The notes: generated from the letters alone by a model not told the origin. A DNA stretch of 64,000 nucleotides from Micromonospora chaiyaphumensis (GCF_900091435.1 NZ_FMCS01000002.1:434001-498000); one strand, 5' to 3'; positions 35,010 to 44,491 are shown, counted from the stretch's first letter. Numbers and translations: made by a program.

Positions 35010-35010
35010 C

Positions 35011-35292
35011 TCACTCACCCCTTCCACAGGGCGGCGGCGATGGCGACGGCGGCGGCCGCGAGTCCGGCAACGGAGATGCCGATGGCGAACTGGTCGTATC
35101 GCTGACGCCATTGCGCCGCAGCGACAGGAGCCCAACCCCCGCCGGGATCCCCAGGATGGTCACGTACGTCCCCAGGAGAATGGCGTTGGCCTGACCGGGC
35201 GGCACGATTGTCGTCTGGTGGACTATCCCGCCGAGTCCCACGAGGATGCAGCCGCCATCGAGGAAGATCCTCATGGCTCGCTCTGTTTTCAT
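35011..35292 (-). CDS. Small membrane protein A (two TM, holin-like topology)
   Basis: 93-residue protein with two hydrophobic segments (IFLDGGCILVGLGGIVHQTT and NAILLGTYVTILGIPAGVGLLSL) and a Ser/Pro-rich tail (SSPSASPLPDSRPPPSPSP). Translationally coupled to the next small membrane protein. Two ATGs are possible, 35292 and 35274; AAGGG lies upstream of the first. Topology is holin-like, but so are many short membrane proteins; function unknown. Confidence 0.5.
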   Translation of the reverse strand: MKTERAMRIFLDGGCILVGLGGIVHQTTIVPPGQANAILLGTYVTILGIPAGVGLLSLRRNGVSDTTSSPSASPLPDSRPPPSPSPPPCGRGE

Positions 35293-35444
35293 CGTCCACA
35301 GCCCTTAGCCCTTCCGCCGCCACCGCTGTCGCTCCCCGGCGACGCACTGCGTTGGGCGCCCCTCCACGGTAGCCACGGAAAGCGGTAAAACCCCAGGTCA
35401 GAGGCACTATCTGCAATTTGCGGCCCGGCCGTTCACCGCCATCT

Positions 35445-35461
35445 GACCCGCGCCGCGGGTC
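35445..35461. terminator. Short hairpin after the DUF3152 gene
   Basis: GACCCGC (35445-35451) and GCGGGTC (35455-35461) with a 3-base loop sit just beyond the stop of the minus-strand gene at 35464. Confidence 0.45.
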
Positions 35462-35463
35462 GG

Positions 35464-36303
35464 TCAGTCCTCCGCCGGGATCGGGTCGTCGTACTGGCCG
35501 GAGGGGCCGCTGTGCGGTGCACCGCCGACGCGGGGCCACGCGTTGGGGAGGCAGCCGTGCAGGCCGAGGGTCTGCTGCTCCATCACCGGCGCCGGGCCGC
35601 CGGCCCGCGGGCAGAGTTCGTGGCCCCGGCCGAGCCGGTGCCCCACCTCGTGGTTGAGCAGGTACTGCCGGTAGAGGCCGAGGTCGGGGAACTGCGGCAC
35701 GCCGTGCACCCAGCGCGCCACGTTGATCACCACCTGATCGCCGTTGCGGCAGGAGGTGTAGTGGTCGGTGGTGTCGGCGCACAGCCGGCCCCGGGTCACC
35801 GGCGTGGTCAGCAGCACCGTGAAGTCGGCCGGATCGTCGCGCCCCACCCGTTGCAGCCGCCAGCGGCCGTCGCCGGTCCAGCCGCGCGGATCGGCCAGCG
35901 TCGCGGCCACCTCCCGGGCGAAGCGCTCCACGTCGACGTTGCCGATGCCGGCCTCCACGGCGACCCGGTAGCGGAGCAGCTCGCCACCGCGGCCGGCCAC
36001 CGCGCCGACGCCGGTGGCGGTGCGGAACCGGCCCGTACCCCGGTCCGGGTAGCTGATGCCGGTCGGCACCCGGCCGGCGGCCGGGACCGGCGGCGCGGCG
36101 GGCCTGGTCACCGCCGGGCGGGTCGGCCCGGGGGCCGGGGCGCCGGGCCGCACGCCGGCCGCGACCAGCAGGTCCGGGTGACGCCGGGCCGCGTAACCGG
36201 CGAGGCCGGCCGCGACCAGCAGCAGCACCAGGGTCAGGGTGCCGGCGCGGGACGCCCGCCGCCGACGGTGCAGACCCCGGTCCCGCCCGCCCCGCCCGCC
36301 CAC
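35464..36303 (-). CDS. DUF3152 membrane-anchored putative metalloprotease
   Basis: Protein of 279 residues with an Arg-rich cytoplasmic start, one TM helix (LTLVLLLVAAGLAGYAA), a Pro/Ala linker, and an extracytoplasmic DUF3152 domain. The domain contains NHEVGHRLGRGHELC, an HExxHxxGxxH-type zinc signature (His-Glu...His...His), and conserved cysteines (RLCADTTDHYTSC, CLPNAWPR). This supports a zinc peptidase, although activity of the family is unproven. GTG 36303 has GGAG 6 bases upstream; GTG 36387 is a longer alternative. Divergent from the DUF2786 gene. Confidence 0.8.
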   Translation of the reverse strand: MGGRGGRDRGLHRRRRASRAGTLTLVLLLVAAGLAGYAARRHPDLLVAAGVRPGAPAPGPTRPAVTRPAAPPVPAAGRVPTGISYPDRGTGRFRTATGVGAVAGRGGELLRYRVAVEAGIGNVDVERFAREVAATLADPRGWTGDGRWRLQRVGRDDPADFTVLLTTPVTRGRLCADTTDHYTSCRNGDQVVINVARWVHGVPQFPDLGLYRQYLLNHEVGHRLGRGHELCPRAGGPAPVMEQQTLGLHGCLPNAWPRVGGAPHSGPSGQYDDPIPAED

Positions 36304-36467
36304 GTCGGTCTCCGTCCGTCGCGCCGCCCCGATCCGGTCAGAAGTACGGACGCCGGGCCCGGACGGATGAACGGTGAGCGCGCTCACGGGTCGGGGTCGC
36401 TCCCGCGCCGGTACCGTTCGTTGCCGGGTGCGCGACCCGCCACCTGCCGCCAGAGAGGGAGCCACCC

Positions 36468-37661
36468 GTGCCGGATGCCGAGCAGGTGCTCGCCGACGCC
36501 CTCGCGGCGGCGCGCGGCACCGACGTACGCGCGGCCGAGCGGGCCCTGGACCGGCTGGTGGTGGCCGACCCGCCGGCCGTCGACGTGGCGCTGCTCACCC
36601 GGCTGACCCGGGGCGTGGCACGGCTCTGGCCACGCGGCTGGCAGCCCGTGGACCTGGAGCGGATCGCCGCCCGCCGGCTGACCCCGCGGGGCGCGCGGCT
36701 GCTCCGGGACGTGCTGGCCGCCCAGCGGCGTGCACTGCCCGATCCGGTCCCGTCCTGGTTCGACGACCAGCTCGCCGAGCTGGGCGCACGGTGGGACGGC
36801 GACGCGGGCTGGCTGGACCGGCGCGCCGAGGGCGATCGGATCAGCGCGCTGCGGGACGCCGTCGACGCGCTCGCCCTGGTGGCCGGGCTGCCGCCGATCG
36901 CGGTGCTCCGCCCGCCGCCGGGCGGACCGGCCGCCGCCACCCGCACCACCACCCCGGCCACCGGCTCGCGGATGCTGGACCGGGTACGCGCGCTGCTGGC
37001 CAAGGCCGAGTCGACCACGTTCCCCGCCGAGGCGGAGGCGCTCACCGGCAAGGCGCAGGAGCTGATGGCCCGGCACAGCATCGACGCGGCCCTGCTCGAC
37101 GCCGCCGCCGAGCGTCCCGACCGGCCCGGCGGGGTGCGGCTCGGCACGGACGCCCCGTACGCGGCGGCGAAGGCGCTGCTCATCCAGGAGGTGGCCGGGG
37201 CCAACCGCTGCGAGTCGATCTGGTCCGACGACCTGGGCTTCGCGACCGTGCTGGGCTTCCCGGCCGACCTGGCCGCCGTCGAGCTGCTGCACACCTCGCT
37301 GCTGGTGCAGGCCACCGCCGCGATGCTGCGCGGCCGGGGCGAGCGCCGCACGGGCAGCGACCGGCGCACCAAGGGCTACGACGAGTCGTTCCTCAACGCG
37401 TTCGCGCTGCGGATCGGGGAGCGCCTGAGGGCGGCCACCGCGGCGGCGGCCGAGGAACGGGCCGACGACCGCCTGCTCCCGGTGCTCGCCGCCCGCTCGG
37501 ACGCCGTCAAGGAGCGGGTCGACCAGCTCTTCCCCGGGGTCACGCGGCACCGGCTCCAGGTCCGCGACGCGGAGGGCTGGACCTCGGGCACCACGGCCGC
37601 GGACCGCGCCTCCCTGGACCCCGGCGCGCCGACGCGCCGGCCGCTGCGCGGGGCCCGCTGA
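36468..37661 (+). CDS. DUF2786 domain protein
   Basis: Cytoplasmic protein of 397 residues. The DUF2786 domain is at about 165-205 (RMLDRVRALLAKAESTTFPAEAEALTGKAQELMARHSID), a helical segment with the EAEALTGKAQELM core. The C-terminal part resembles a DUF7168-type helical domain (YDESFLNAFALRIGERLRAAT). Function unknown; relatives occur widely in actinobacteria and phages. GAGGGAG precedes the GTG at 36468. Confidence 0.82.
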   Translation: MPDAEQVLADALAAARGTDVRAAERALDRLVVADPPAVDVALLTRLTRGVARLWPRGWQPVDLERIAARRLTPRGARLLRDVLAAQRRALPDPVPSWFDDQLAELGARWDGDAGWLDRRAEGDRISALRDAVDALALVAGLPPIAVLRPPPGGPAAATRTTTPATGSRMLDRVRALLAKAESTTFPAEAEALTGKAQELMARHSIDAALLDAAAERPDRPGGVRLGTDAPYAAAKALLIQEVAGANRCESIWSDDLGFATVLGFPADLAAVELLHTSLLVQATAAMLRGRGERRTGSDRRTKGYDESFLNAFALRIGERLRAATAAAAEERADDRLLPVLAARSDAVKERVDQLFPGVTRHRLQVRDAEGWTSGTTAADRASLDPGAPTRRPLRGAR

Positions 37662-37755
37662 CTTTTCCTCGGGGAGGATGTCGGATCAGACGAGCCGGCT
37701 CCGACCCGTCTGCGAGAGGCGCCACCGCCGGTGGCCCCGACCCGAGGAGTGGACC

Positions 37756-38127
37756 GTGAAGTACATGCTGCTGATCTGGAACCGGCCGGGCTTCGTCGAG
37801 GAGCTGTCCGAGGACGAGCGGAACGCGATCTTCGGCGAGGTCGACGTGATCATGAAGGAGCTGACCGAGTCCGGTGAGCTGGTCGGCGGGGAGGCGCTGG
37901 CCCACCCGGCACAGACCCGCACCGTCCGGCCCGCCGCCGGTGGCGGCACCGAGATCACCGACGGGCCGTTCGTGGAGAGCAAGGAGCAGTTCGCCGGCTA
38001 CCTGACCGTCGACTGCGAGACCCCGGAACGGGCCGCCGAGATCGCCGCGCGCTGGCCGGACGTCGCGCACGGCGTGGGCGTGCTGGAGGTGCGGCCGGTG
38101 ATGGAGCAGGCCGGGACGGAGATGTGA
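37756..38127 (+). CDS. DGPF (YCII-related) protein paired with an ECF sigma factor
   Basis: 123-residue YCII-fold protein. KYMLLIWNRPGF opens the fold and TEITDGPFVESKEQFAGYLTVDCET contains the DGPF signature; HGVGVLEVRPVM is the last strand. DGPF proteins are genetically linked to ECF42 sigma factors and are presumed to modulate them or act in the same stress response; the mechanism is unknown. GTG 37756 has GAGGAG upstream. The sigma gene overlaps its stop by 4 bases. Confidence 0.88.
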   Translation: MKYMLLIWNRPGFVEELSEDERNAIFGEVDVIMKELTESGELVGGEALAHPAQTRTVRPAAGGGTEITDGPFVESKEQFAGYLTVDCETPERAAEIAARWPDVAHGVGVLEVRPVMEQAGTEM

Positions 38128-39368
38128 CCGACCGGGCGGTCGAGGACCTGCTGCGCGCCCTCGCGCCGCAGGTCCTCGGCGTGCTCGTCCGCCGGCACGG
38201 CCAGTTCTACGCGTGCGAGGACGCCGTCCAGGAGGCGTTGCTCGCCGCCGCGACCCAGTGGCCGGCGCAGGGCGTGCCGGACCACCCCCGCTCGTGGCTG
38301 GTCACCGTGGCGACCCGCCGGCTCACCGACGAGTGGCGCAGCGAGCGGGCCCGCCGGGACCGCGAGGTCGCGGTGGCGGTCCGGGAACCGGCGTACGCGG
38401 CGGTCGCCCCGCCCGCCGACGAGGAGCCGCCGAGCGGGGACGACACGCTGAAGCTGCTCTTCCTCTGCTGCCATCCGGCGCTCACCGTCAGCGCCCAGGT
38501 GGCGCTCACCCTGCGGGCGGTCGGCGGGTTGAGCACCGCCGAGATCGCCCGGGCGTACCTGGTGCCCGAGGCCACCATGAGCCAGCGGATCCGCCGTGCC
38601 AAGCAGCGGATCGAGGCGGCCGGGGCCCGATTCGCCATGCCCTCGCCGGCCGACCGGGACGCGCGGCTGCGCGCCGTTCTGCACGTCCTCTACCTGGTCT
38701 TCAACGAGGGCTACACCGCGTCCAGCGGGGCCGAACTGCACCGGGCCGAACTGACCGGCGAGGCCATCCGGCTGGCCCGGGAGCTGCGCCGGCTGCTGCC
38801 CGACGACGGCGAGGTGGCCGGGCTGCTGGCCCTCATGCTGCTCACCGACGCGCACCGGGCGGCGCGTACCGGCCCGGGTGGCGAGCTGGTGCCACTGGCC
38901 GAGCAGGACCGCACCCGCTGGGACCGGGTGGAGATCGCCGAGGGCGTGGCCCTGGTGACCGAGGCGCTGACCTGGTCGGCCCCCGGCCCCTACCAGGTGC
39001 AGGCCGCCATCGCGGCGGTGCACGCCGAGGCACCCACGGCGGCCGACACCGACTGGCCGCAGATCGTCGCGCTCTACCGGGTGCTGGCCCGGCTCGCGCC
39101 GAACCCGATGGTCACCCTCAACCAGGCGGCCGCGGTGGCCATGGTGGACGGTCCGCGGGCCGGGCTCGCCCTGCTGGCACCCCTGGACGTCGACGAGCGG
39201 ACCGCCAACCACCACCGGCTCGCCGCCGTCCGGGCCCACCTGCTCGAACTGGCCGGCGACCGGGACGACGCCCGGGCCGCCTACCTGGCCGCCGCCCGCG
39301 CCACCACCAGCCTGCCCGAACGGCACTACCTCGAGGTACGCGCCGCGCGACTCGCGACCGACCGATGA
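38124..39368 (+). CDS. ECF42-type RNA polymerase sigma factor with C-terminal extension
   Basis: Extracytoplasmic-function sigma factor of 414 residues. Sigma region 2 is at about 10-75 (FYACEDAVQEALLAAATQWP, PRSWLVTVATRRLTDEWRSE), region 4 at 110-165 (ALTLRAVGGLSTAEIARAYL, PEATMSQRIRRAKQRIEAAG), then a long helical TPR-like extension with the diagnostic HVLYLVFNEGYTAS and LARLAPNPMVTLNQAAAVAM. No anti-sigma gene is adjacent; in this group the extension is thought to control activity. The GTG overlaps the DGPF gene stop, so both are made together. Confidence 0.92.
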   Translation: MTDRAVEDLLRALAPQVLGVLVRRHGQFYACEDAVQEALLAAATQWPAQGVPDHPRSWLVTVATRRLTDEWRSERARRDREVAVAVREPAYAAVAPPADEEPPSGDDTLKLLFLCCHPALTVSAQVALTLRAVGGLSTAEIARAYLVPEATMSQRIRRAKQRIEAAGARFAMPSPADRDARLRAVLHVLYLVFNEGYTASSGAELHRAELTGEAIRLARELRRLLPDDGEVAGLLALMLLTDAHRAARTGPGGELVPLAEQDRTRWDRVEIAEGVALVTEALTWSAPGPYQVQAAIAAVHAEAPTAADTDWPQIVALYRVLARLAPNPMVTLNQAAAVAMVDGPRAGLALLAPLDVDERTANHHRLAAVRAHLLELAGDRDDARAAYLAAARATTSLPERHYLEVRAARLATDR

Positions 39369-39414
39369 GGAACGCAGACGGGAAGGTCCAGCTTCGCAGT
39401 GAGCTCCTGCTGGA

Positions 39415-39858
39415 TCAGAACAGCCGTCCCCGGTAGGGGTGCGGTCGACCCCACTTCTCCTCCCAGCGCAGCAGGTCGGCCTGCCACTCGGGAAGCTCAG
39501 GGTGGTAGTCCCGGACGAGTTGCCGCCGCTCCGGCAGAGCGGAAAGGAAACGCCAGTACGTCTCGAGCGCCTCGCGAATCTCCGCCACCGAGTACCGGGC
39601 CTCGTCGCCCTCGACCCACTCGTTGCGGAAGGAGAATCCTTCCGGGGTGAAGGAGACCTCGTAGTTCTCGCTGCTCCACGGCTCGAAGGGAGCCCGGCCC
39701 TTGGTGATGTCGTCCGCCATTGCCAGGCCGTCGAGGCAGGCCAGCATGTCGCGTGAGATGTCGGTGATGATCCAGCCGCCGAGCGGTTGGTACCGCGGGT
39801 CGCCGACCTCGAAGACCGGCAGGCGGTACTGGTCGAGCGCGAAGCTGATCAAGCTCAC
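39415..39858 (-). CDS. Small acidic cytoplasmic protein, immunity-protein-like
   Basis: 147-residue protein, acidic and Trp/Tyr-rich: SLISFALDQYRLPVFEVGDP, then FEPWSSENYEVSFTPEGFSFRNEW and YSVAEIREALETYWRFLSAL. Composition and alternating strands with one C-terminal helix resemble orphan immunity proteins of polymorphic-toxin systems, and the lower third-position GC compared with neighbours would fit transfer. No toxin gene is adjacent. GGGAG precedes the GTG at 39858. The family is not recognised with certainty. Confidence 0.6.
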   Translation of the reverse strand: MSLISFALDQYRLPVFEVGDPRYQPLGGWIITDISRDMLACLDGLAMADDITKGRAPFEPWSSENYEVSFTPEGFSFRNEWVEGDEARYSVAEIREALETYWRFLSALPERRQLVRDYHPELPEWQADLLRWEEKWGRPHPYRGRLF

Positions 39859-39937
39859 GGCGTGACTCCCAGGGGTTCATTGACGAGCGGCCATCCATGG
39901 GTGACAGTGGACGGTCCGATGTGGATGTGCGCTGCCG

Positions 39938-40441
39938 TCAGGCGCGGCACTCCCGGGTGAGCCGCTGCGGGATCTCGACGAACGTCGAGCCCAGCCAGGC
40001 GACCGCGGTCGACGACCTCGCCCCGGCGTCGATCCTGCGAGCCGCGTCGGAGACCAGCGCCCTGATCTCCGGGTCCTCGGCCCGGGCGGCCTGCCCGCGT
40101 ACGCCGTCGGCGAGGTCGGCGAGATCGGCCTTGACCTCAGCGTTTATCTGCTCGGGGGTGAGCTGCCGGCGGGTGGCCGCCGCGGAGTCCGCGGCGATCT
40201 CCTTGCTCTTGGCGATGATGAGCTTGTCGACCGCGGCGCAGACGGCGGCGGTGTTCGCGGCGGTGACGCGCGACGGCGAGGCGCTGGCGGACGGCGCCGG
40301 CGCGGCGGTGGCGGAGGGCGTGGCCGCGGCCGTGGGTTCTCCGGCCGGCGCTGCGTCGTCCTCGACGGTGGGCTGGCAGGCGGCGGCGAGGGCGGTGATC
40401 GTCACCAGCGCGGCGGCGCGGATCGCGGTGGTACCGGACAT
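39938..40441 (-). CDS. Putative lipoprotein, function unknown
   Basis: 167-residue exported protein. A hydrophobic N-terminus (TTAIRAAALVTITALAAAC) ends in a weak lipobox before Cys, followed by an Ala/Pro/Ser linker and a helical domain (TAAVCAAVDKLIIAKSKEIA, AEVKADLADLADGVRGQAA, IRALVSDAARRIDAGARS) with a Cys near each end, possibly one disulfide. Ends RLTRECRA. GGGAGAACG precedes the ATG. Similar short helical lipoproteins are common in the Micromonosporaceae; role unknown. Confidence 0.68.
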   Translation of the reverse strand: MSGTTAIRAAALVTITALAAACQPTVEDDAAPAGEPTAAATPSATAAPAPSASASPSRVTAANTAAVCAAVDKLIIAKSKEIAADSAAATRRQLTPEQINAEVKADLADLADGVRGQAARAEDPEIRALVSDAARRIDAGARSSTAVAWLGSTFVEIPQRLTRECRA

Positions 40442-40573
40442 CGTTCTCCCGTGCGGTCGGCGGCCGGGCACCCGGCCGGATCGTGGCGTACGACGCGGGG
40501 TGGCCGGACCACCGCCCCGCGCAGCGGGCCGGGCCGGCAGTCCCTGCCGGCCCGGCGACGCGTACGGCGGTGG

Positions 40574-40747
40574 TCAGCTCTTGAAGGCGTCCTTGATCTT
40601 CTCGCCGGCCTGCTTGAGGTTGGCGGCGGCCTGGTCGTTGCGGCCCTCGGCCTCGAGGCGCTCGTCGTCCGTGGCCCGGCCGACGCCCTCCTTGACCTTG
40701 CCGGCGGTGTTCTCGGTCGCGTTGTCGATCTTGTCGTCGATACCCAT
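40574..40747 (-). CDS. CsbD family stress protein
   Basis: A 57-residue hydrophilic protein: GIDDKIDNATENTAGKVKEG, then ATDDERLEAEGRNDQAAANL and a KIKDAFKS end. This is the CsbD pattern (KxxNxxxxxxGKxKE, then LxxEGxxxQxxGxxKQ). CsbD proteins accumulate under general stress; no biochemical role is established. GGAGG lies before the ATG. It is a single gene 127 bases downstream of copA on the same strand. Confidence 0.88.
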   Translation of the reverse strand: MGIDDKIDNATENTAGKVKEGVGRATDDERLEAEGRNDQAAANLKQAGEKIKDAFKS

Positions 40748-40877
40748 GGGGAACCTCCATTCAGCAGTTCCGTGACGTCAGGCAAGTACCCCGGCGTCCC
40801 CCGGCTGAATCCCGTCCCGTCCGCCCCGGACGGACCGCCGCCGGCCCCGGCTGCACCTGGGCCGGCGGCGGCGACCG

Positions 40878-43130
40878 TCAGCCGACCGGGCGGAAGCGCC
40901 GTAGCCGGAGGCTGTTCGCCACCACGAAGACCGACGAGAAGGCCATCGCGGCGCCGGCGAGCATCGGGTTGAGCAGGCCGGCGGCGGCCAGCGGCAGGGC
41001 GGCCACGTTGTAGGCGAAGGCCCAGAAGAGGTTGCCCTTGATGATCGCGAGGGTCCGCCGGGAGAGCCGGATGGCGTCGACGGCGGCCGTCAGGTCGCCC
41101 CGCACCAGGGTCAGGTCGGACGCCTCGATGGCCACGTCGGTGCCGGTGCCCATGGCCAGCCCCAGGTCGGCCCGGGCCAGGGCGGCGGCATCGTTGATGC
41201 CGTCGCCGACCATGGCCACGGTCCGCCCCTCGCCCTGGAGCCGCTCGACCACGGCCACCTTGTCGGCCGGCAGCACCTCGGCGATCACCTCGTCGATGCC
41301 GACCTCGGCGGCCACCGCCTTCGCCACGGTGGCGTTGTCGCCGGTCAGCAGCACCGGGGTGAGCCCCAGTTCGCGGAGCCGCGCGACTGCCGCCCGGCTG
41401 GTCGGCTTCACGGCGTCGGCCACCGCGAGGACGCCGCGGGCCCGGCCGTCCCAGCCGGCCAGGACCGCCGTCCGGCCGGCCGCCTCCGCGGCGGTCACCG
41501 CCCGCACGACCTCCTCCGGTACGTCGAGACCGCGCTCGCCCAGCAGCCGGAGCCGCCCGACCACCACCGCCCGGCCGTCGACCGTGCCGGTCACGCCGAG
41601 GCCCTGGGCGTTGGCGAAGCCGGTGACCGCGGGCAGCGGTCCTGCCGCGGCGGCGCCGTCGGCGACGGCGCGGGCGATCGGGTGCTCGGACGCCCCCTCC
41701 AGCGCGCCGGCCAGCCGGAGCAGGTCGGCGGCGTCCTCGCCCTCGGCGGGCAGCACGTCGACCAGCGTCATCTTCCCGGTGGTGACCGTGCCGGTCTTGT
41801 CCAGCACGACGGTGTCGACCTGGCGGGTGGACTCCAGCACCTCCGGCCCCTTGATCAGGATGCCGAGCTGGGCGCCCCGCCCGGTGCCGACCAGCAACGC
41901 GGTCGGCGTGGCAAGCCCGAGCGCGCAGGGGCAGGCGATGATCAGCACCGCCACGGCGGCGGTGAAGGCGGCGGTCGTGCCGGACCCGGTGCCGAGCCAC
42001 CAGCCCAGCGTGCCGGCGGCCAGGGCGATCACGATCGGCACGAAGACGCCGGAGATCCGGTCGGCGAGCCGCTGCACGGCCGCCTTGCCGGTCTGCGCCT
42101 GCTCCACGAGCCGCGCCATCTGGGCGAGCTGGGTGTCGCCGCCGACCCGGGTGGCCCGGACGACCAGCCGGCCGCCGGCGTTGACGGTGGCGCCGACCAC
42201 GCTGTCGCCCGGCCCCACCTCGACCGGCACGGACTCGCCGGTGAGCATGCTGGCGTCGACCGCGGAGGTGCCCTCCTCGACCACGCCGTCGGTGGCGACC
42301 TTCTCGCCCGGCCGGACCACGAACCGGTCGCCGGCCACGAGCTGGTCGACCGGGATCCGGGCCTCCTGCCCGCCGCGCAGCACCGCGACGTCCTTGGCGC
42401 CCAGCTCCAGCAGGGCGCGCAGGGCGGCGCCGGCGGTCCGCTTGGACCGGGCCTCGAAGAAGCGGCCGGCGAGGATGAACACCGTCACCCCGGCCGCGGC
42501 CTCCAGGTAGATGTTGCCGGCCCCGTCGGTGCGCGCGATGTCGAAGCGGAACGGGTGGGTCATCCCGGGCATCCCGGCGTCGCCGAGGAAGAGGGCCCAG
42601 AGCGACCAGCCGAACGCGGCGAGGGTGCCGAGCGAGACCAGCGTGTCCATGGTCGCCGCGCCGTGCCGCAGGTTGATCCAGGCGGCCCGGTGGAACGGCA
42701 GCCCGCCGTAGACGACCACCGGGGCGGCCAGGGTCAGCGACAGCCACTGCCAGTAGTCGAACTGCCAGGCCGGCACCATGGCCAGCACGATCACCGGCAC
42801 GGTCAGCACGACCGACACCCACAACCGGGTACGCAGCCCGCGCAGCTCGTCCACCGGCTCGGCGGGCGCCCCGGCGGCGGCCTGCGTGGGCGGCGGGGGG
42901 ACGACGGCCGTGTAGCCGGTCTTCTCCACCGTCGCGATCAGGTCGGCCGGGCTGACCTCCTCGGCGAACCGGACGGTGGCCTTCTCGGTGGCGTAGTTGA
43001 CCGTGGCCTCGACGCCGTCCATCCGGTTGAGCTTCTTCTCGATGCGGGCGGCGCAGGAGGCGCAGGTCATGCCCCCGATCGCGAGTTCGATCAGGTTCGG
43101 CGCGACCGGCAGGGACTTCGCGGATGTCAT
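40878..43130 (-). CDS. copA: Copper-translocating P1B-type ATPase
   Basis: Copper-export ATPase of 750 residues in the plasma membrane. One N-terminal heavy-metal domain has GMTCASC (Cys23 and Cys26). Eight membrane helices include the CPC motif ([16 protein letters not shown]). Catalytic motifs are [30 protein letters not shown] (the HP motif), [10 protein letters not shown] and [13 protein letters not shown]. The late helices have [15 protein letters not shown], typical of Cu+ ATPases. Last gene of the CsoR-controlled operon copZ-(His-rich protein)-copA. GGAGGTGACGCG precedes the ATG. Confidence 0.94.
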   Translation of the reverse strand: MTSAKSLPVAPNLIELAIGGMTCASCAARIEKKLNRMDGVEATVNYATEKATVRFAEEVSPADLIATVEKTGYTAVVPPPPTQAAAGAPAEPVDELRGLRTRLWVSVVLTVPVIVLAMVPAWQFDYWQWLSLTLAAPVVVYGGLPFHRAAWINLRHGAATMDTLVSLGTLAAFGWSLWALFLGDAGMPGMTHPFRFDIARTDGAGNIYLEAAAGVTVFILAGRFFEARSKRTAGAALRALLELGAKDVAVLRGGQEARIPVDQLVAGDRFVVRPGEKVATDGVVEEGTSAVDASMLTGESVPVEVGPGDSVVGATVNAGGRLVVRATRVGGDTQLAQMARLVEQAQTGKAAVQRLADRISGVFVPIVIALAAGTLGWWLGTGSGTTAAFTAAVAVLIIACPCALGLATPTALLVGTGRGAQLGILIKGPEVLESTRQVDTVVLDKTGTVTTGKMTLVDVLPAEGEDAADLLRLAGALEGASEHPIARAVADGAAAAGPLPAVTGFANAQGLGVTGTVDGRAVVVGRLRLLGERGLDVPEEVVRAVTAAEAAGRTAVLAGWDGRARGVLAVADAVKPTSRAAVARLRELGLTPVLLTGDNATVAKAVAAEVGIDEVIAEVLPADKVAVVERLQGEGRTVAMVGDGINDAAALARADLGLAMGTGTDVAIEASDLTLVRGDLTAAVDAIRLSRRTLAIIKGNLFWAFAYNVAALPLAAAGLLNPMLAGAAMAFSSVFVVANSLRLRRFRPVG

Positions 43131-43144
43131 CGCGTCACCTCCGA

Positions 43145-44125
43145 TCAGCTGTGCCCGTGCCCCGGGGTGCCGTGTCCGGCGTCCGGGGTCGGTGCGGTCG
43201 TGGGGGCCGGCGCGGCGGGCGCCGGAGCGGTCTGGTCCCCGGCCAGCACGGTGAACTCGGCGGTGTGCACCGTGTCGCCGTGCCGGAAGTCCAGGTAGAG
43301 ACGGTACGCGCCGGCCGAGGGCACCTCGGCGGCGAAGGTGACGGCCGGCCCGGCGGGGGTCCGCCCGTCGCCGGGCGCGCCCTCCGGGTGCACGTGCAGG
43401 TACGCGAGGTCACCCTGGCGCAGCGCCACCAGGTGCCCGTACGCCCCGAGGTAGGGCTGGAGGTCGGTGACCGGCCGGCCGTCCCGGCTGACGGTCAGGG
43501 TGAGCCGGCTGGTCCGGCCGGGCTGCGGGGCACCGGTGAGGGTGACCGTGTAGCCGTCGACCGTGGTGCTCGTCGCCGGCGCGGGCAGCGGCCGGTGCTC
43601 CAGCGCGCCGGGGACGGTGACGTCGACCCCGAGGGTGAGCGGCTCGCCGCCGGTCGGGGTGAAGTCGGCGAACGCCCGCCAGACGCCGGGCCCGGCGAGC
43701 GGCGAGGCGACCCGCCAGGTGCCGTCGGCGGCCAGCTCGGGGTGGACGTGCCGGAAGCCGGACAGGTCGCGGCGGGCGACGATCAGGTGCATCCGCTTGT
43801 CGTGCGCCACGTCGTAGCGGGTGACGGGCCGGCCGTCCGGGCCGGTGATCCGGAAGGCGAACTCGCCCGCGGGGGCGGTCACCGGCTGGAGCGTGTAGCC
43901 GCGGTCGGAGACGAGCAGCCCGCCGGGCAGGTGGGCGGTGGCGGTGGCCGCGTGGCCCCCGTCGCCGTGGTCGGACGCGCCGGAGTCGTGGCCGGCGTCG
44001 GTGGCGTCGTGGCGGGTCTCGGCGGCCGGGGTGACGGGGCCGGCCAGGTGGCCGACCCCGTACGCCGTGCCGAACACCGCCGCGAGGCCCAGGGCGAAGC
44101 CGCTCAGCTTCGTCGCCGTGTTCAT
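43145..44125 (-). CDS. Exported His-rich protein of the copper operon
   Basis: 326-residue protein with one N-terminal hydrophobic signal/anchor ([23 protein letters not shown]), a His/Asp-rich segment ([20 protein letters not shown]), then two beta-sandwich-like halves: [20 protein letters not shown] with [19 protein letters not shown], and [20 protein letters not shown] with AYLHVHPEG. The HVHPE motifs and terminal [10 protein letters not shown] can bind metal. Such proteins accompany CsoR/CopA in actinobacteria and may buffer extracytoplasmic copper; the function is not established. GAGG precedes the ATG. It lies between copZ and copA with 35 and 14 base gaps. Confidence 0.82.
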   Translation of the reverse strand: MNTATKLSGFALGLAAVFGTAYGVGHLAGPVTPAAETRHDATDAGHDSGASDHGDGGHAATATAHLPGGLLVSDRGYTLQPVTAPAGEFAFRITGPDGRPVTRYDVAHDKRMHLIVARRDLSGFRHVHPELAADGTWRVASPLAGPGVWRAFADFTPTGGEPLTLGVDVTVPGALEHRPLPAPATSTTVDGYTVTLTGAPQPGRTSRLTLTVSRDGRPVTDLQPYLGAYGHLVALRQGDLAYLHVHPEGAPGDGRTPAGPAVTFAAEVPSAGAYRLYLDFRHGDTVHTAEFTVLAGDQTAPAPAAPAPTTAPTPDAGHGTPGHGHS

Positions 44126-44160
44126 CGTGGTACCTCGGTTCCTTCGGGTCCGCGGACCCG

Positions 44161-44370
44161 TCACGCCCCGACGAGGTCGTAACCGGCCTCGTCCACGGCG
44201 GCGCGGACGGTGTCCGTGTCCAGCGGGCTCTGACTGGTGACGGTGACCCGGCCGGAGGCCAGGTCGACCTGGACGTCGGTGACGCCCGGCAGCGCGCTCA
44301 CCTCGGTGCTGACCGAGTTGACGCAGTGCCCGCAGGTCATGCCCTGCACCTGGTACGTGGTGGTGACCAT
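44161..44370 (-). CDS. copZ: CopZ-like heavy-metal-associated copper chaperone
   Basis: 69-residue ferredoxin-like HMA domain protein. TTYQVQGMTCGHCVNSVSTEV carries the Cu(I)-binding Cys pair (Cys13, Cys16); it ends VRAAVDEAGYDLVGA. It delivers Cu+ to CopA in the cytoplasm. The ATG at 44370 has AAGGGAG upstream. First gene of the minus-strand copper operon, divergent from csoR, with a CsoR palindrome overlapping its predicted -10 (TATAGG on the minus strand). Confidence 0.92.
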   Translation of the reverse strand: MVTTTYQVQGMTCGHCVNSVSTEVSALPGVTDVQVDLASGRVTVTSQSPLDTDTVRAAVDEAGYDLVGA

Positions 44371-44401
44371 CGCGCATCTCCCTTCCCGCCGCCTCATCCT
44401 A

Positions 44402-44416
44402 TACCCCCCGGGGGTA
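44402..44416. promoter_or_regulatory. CsoR operator 1 (copZ side)
   Basis: TACCCCCCGGGGGTA matches the CsoR operator (A/T-TACCCCC-GGGGGTA-A/T). It overlaps the probable -10 of the copZ promoter, so bound CsoR would block RNA polymerase. Confidence 0.85.
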
Positions 44417-44452
44417 AGAAAAGGAGAGACGGCTGCCACTTCGTTGTACCGC

Positions 44453-44467
44453 TACCCGGTGGGGGTA
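44453..44467. promoter_or_regulatory. CsoR operator 2 (middle)
   Basis: TACCCGGTGGGGGTA, a 15-base site with the same ends and a less perfect centre than operators 1 and 3. It is probably the weakest of the three. Confidence 0.65.
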
Positions 44468-44491
44468 TCGGCTACAGCGAGGACCGTACCA

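Noticed and set aside
35011..35292. Prophage holin
   Set aside because: Topology alone fits; no endolysin, tail or other phage genes are nearby, so it is listed as a small membrane protein only.
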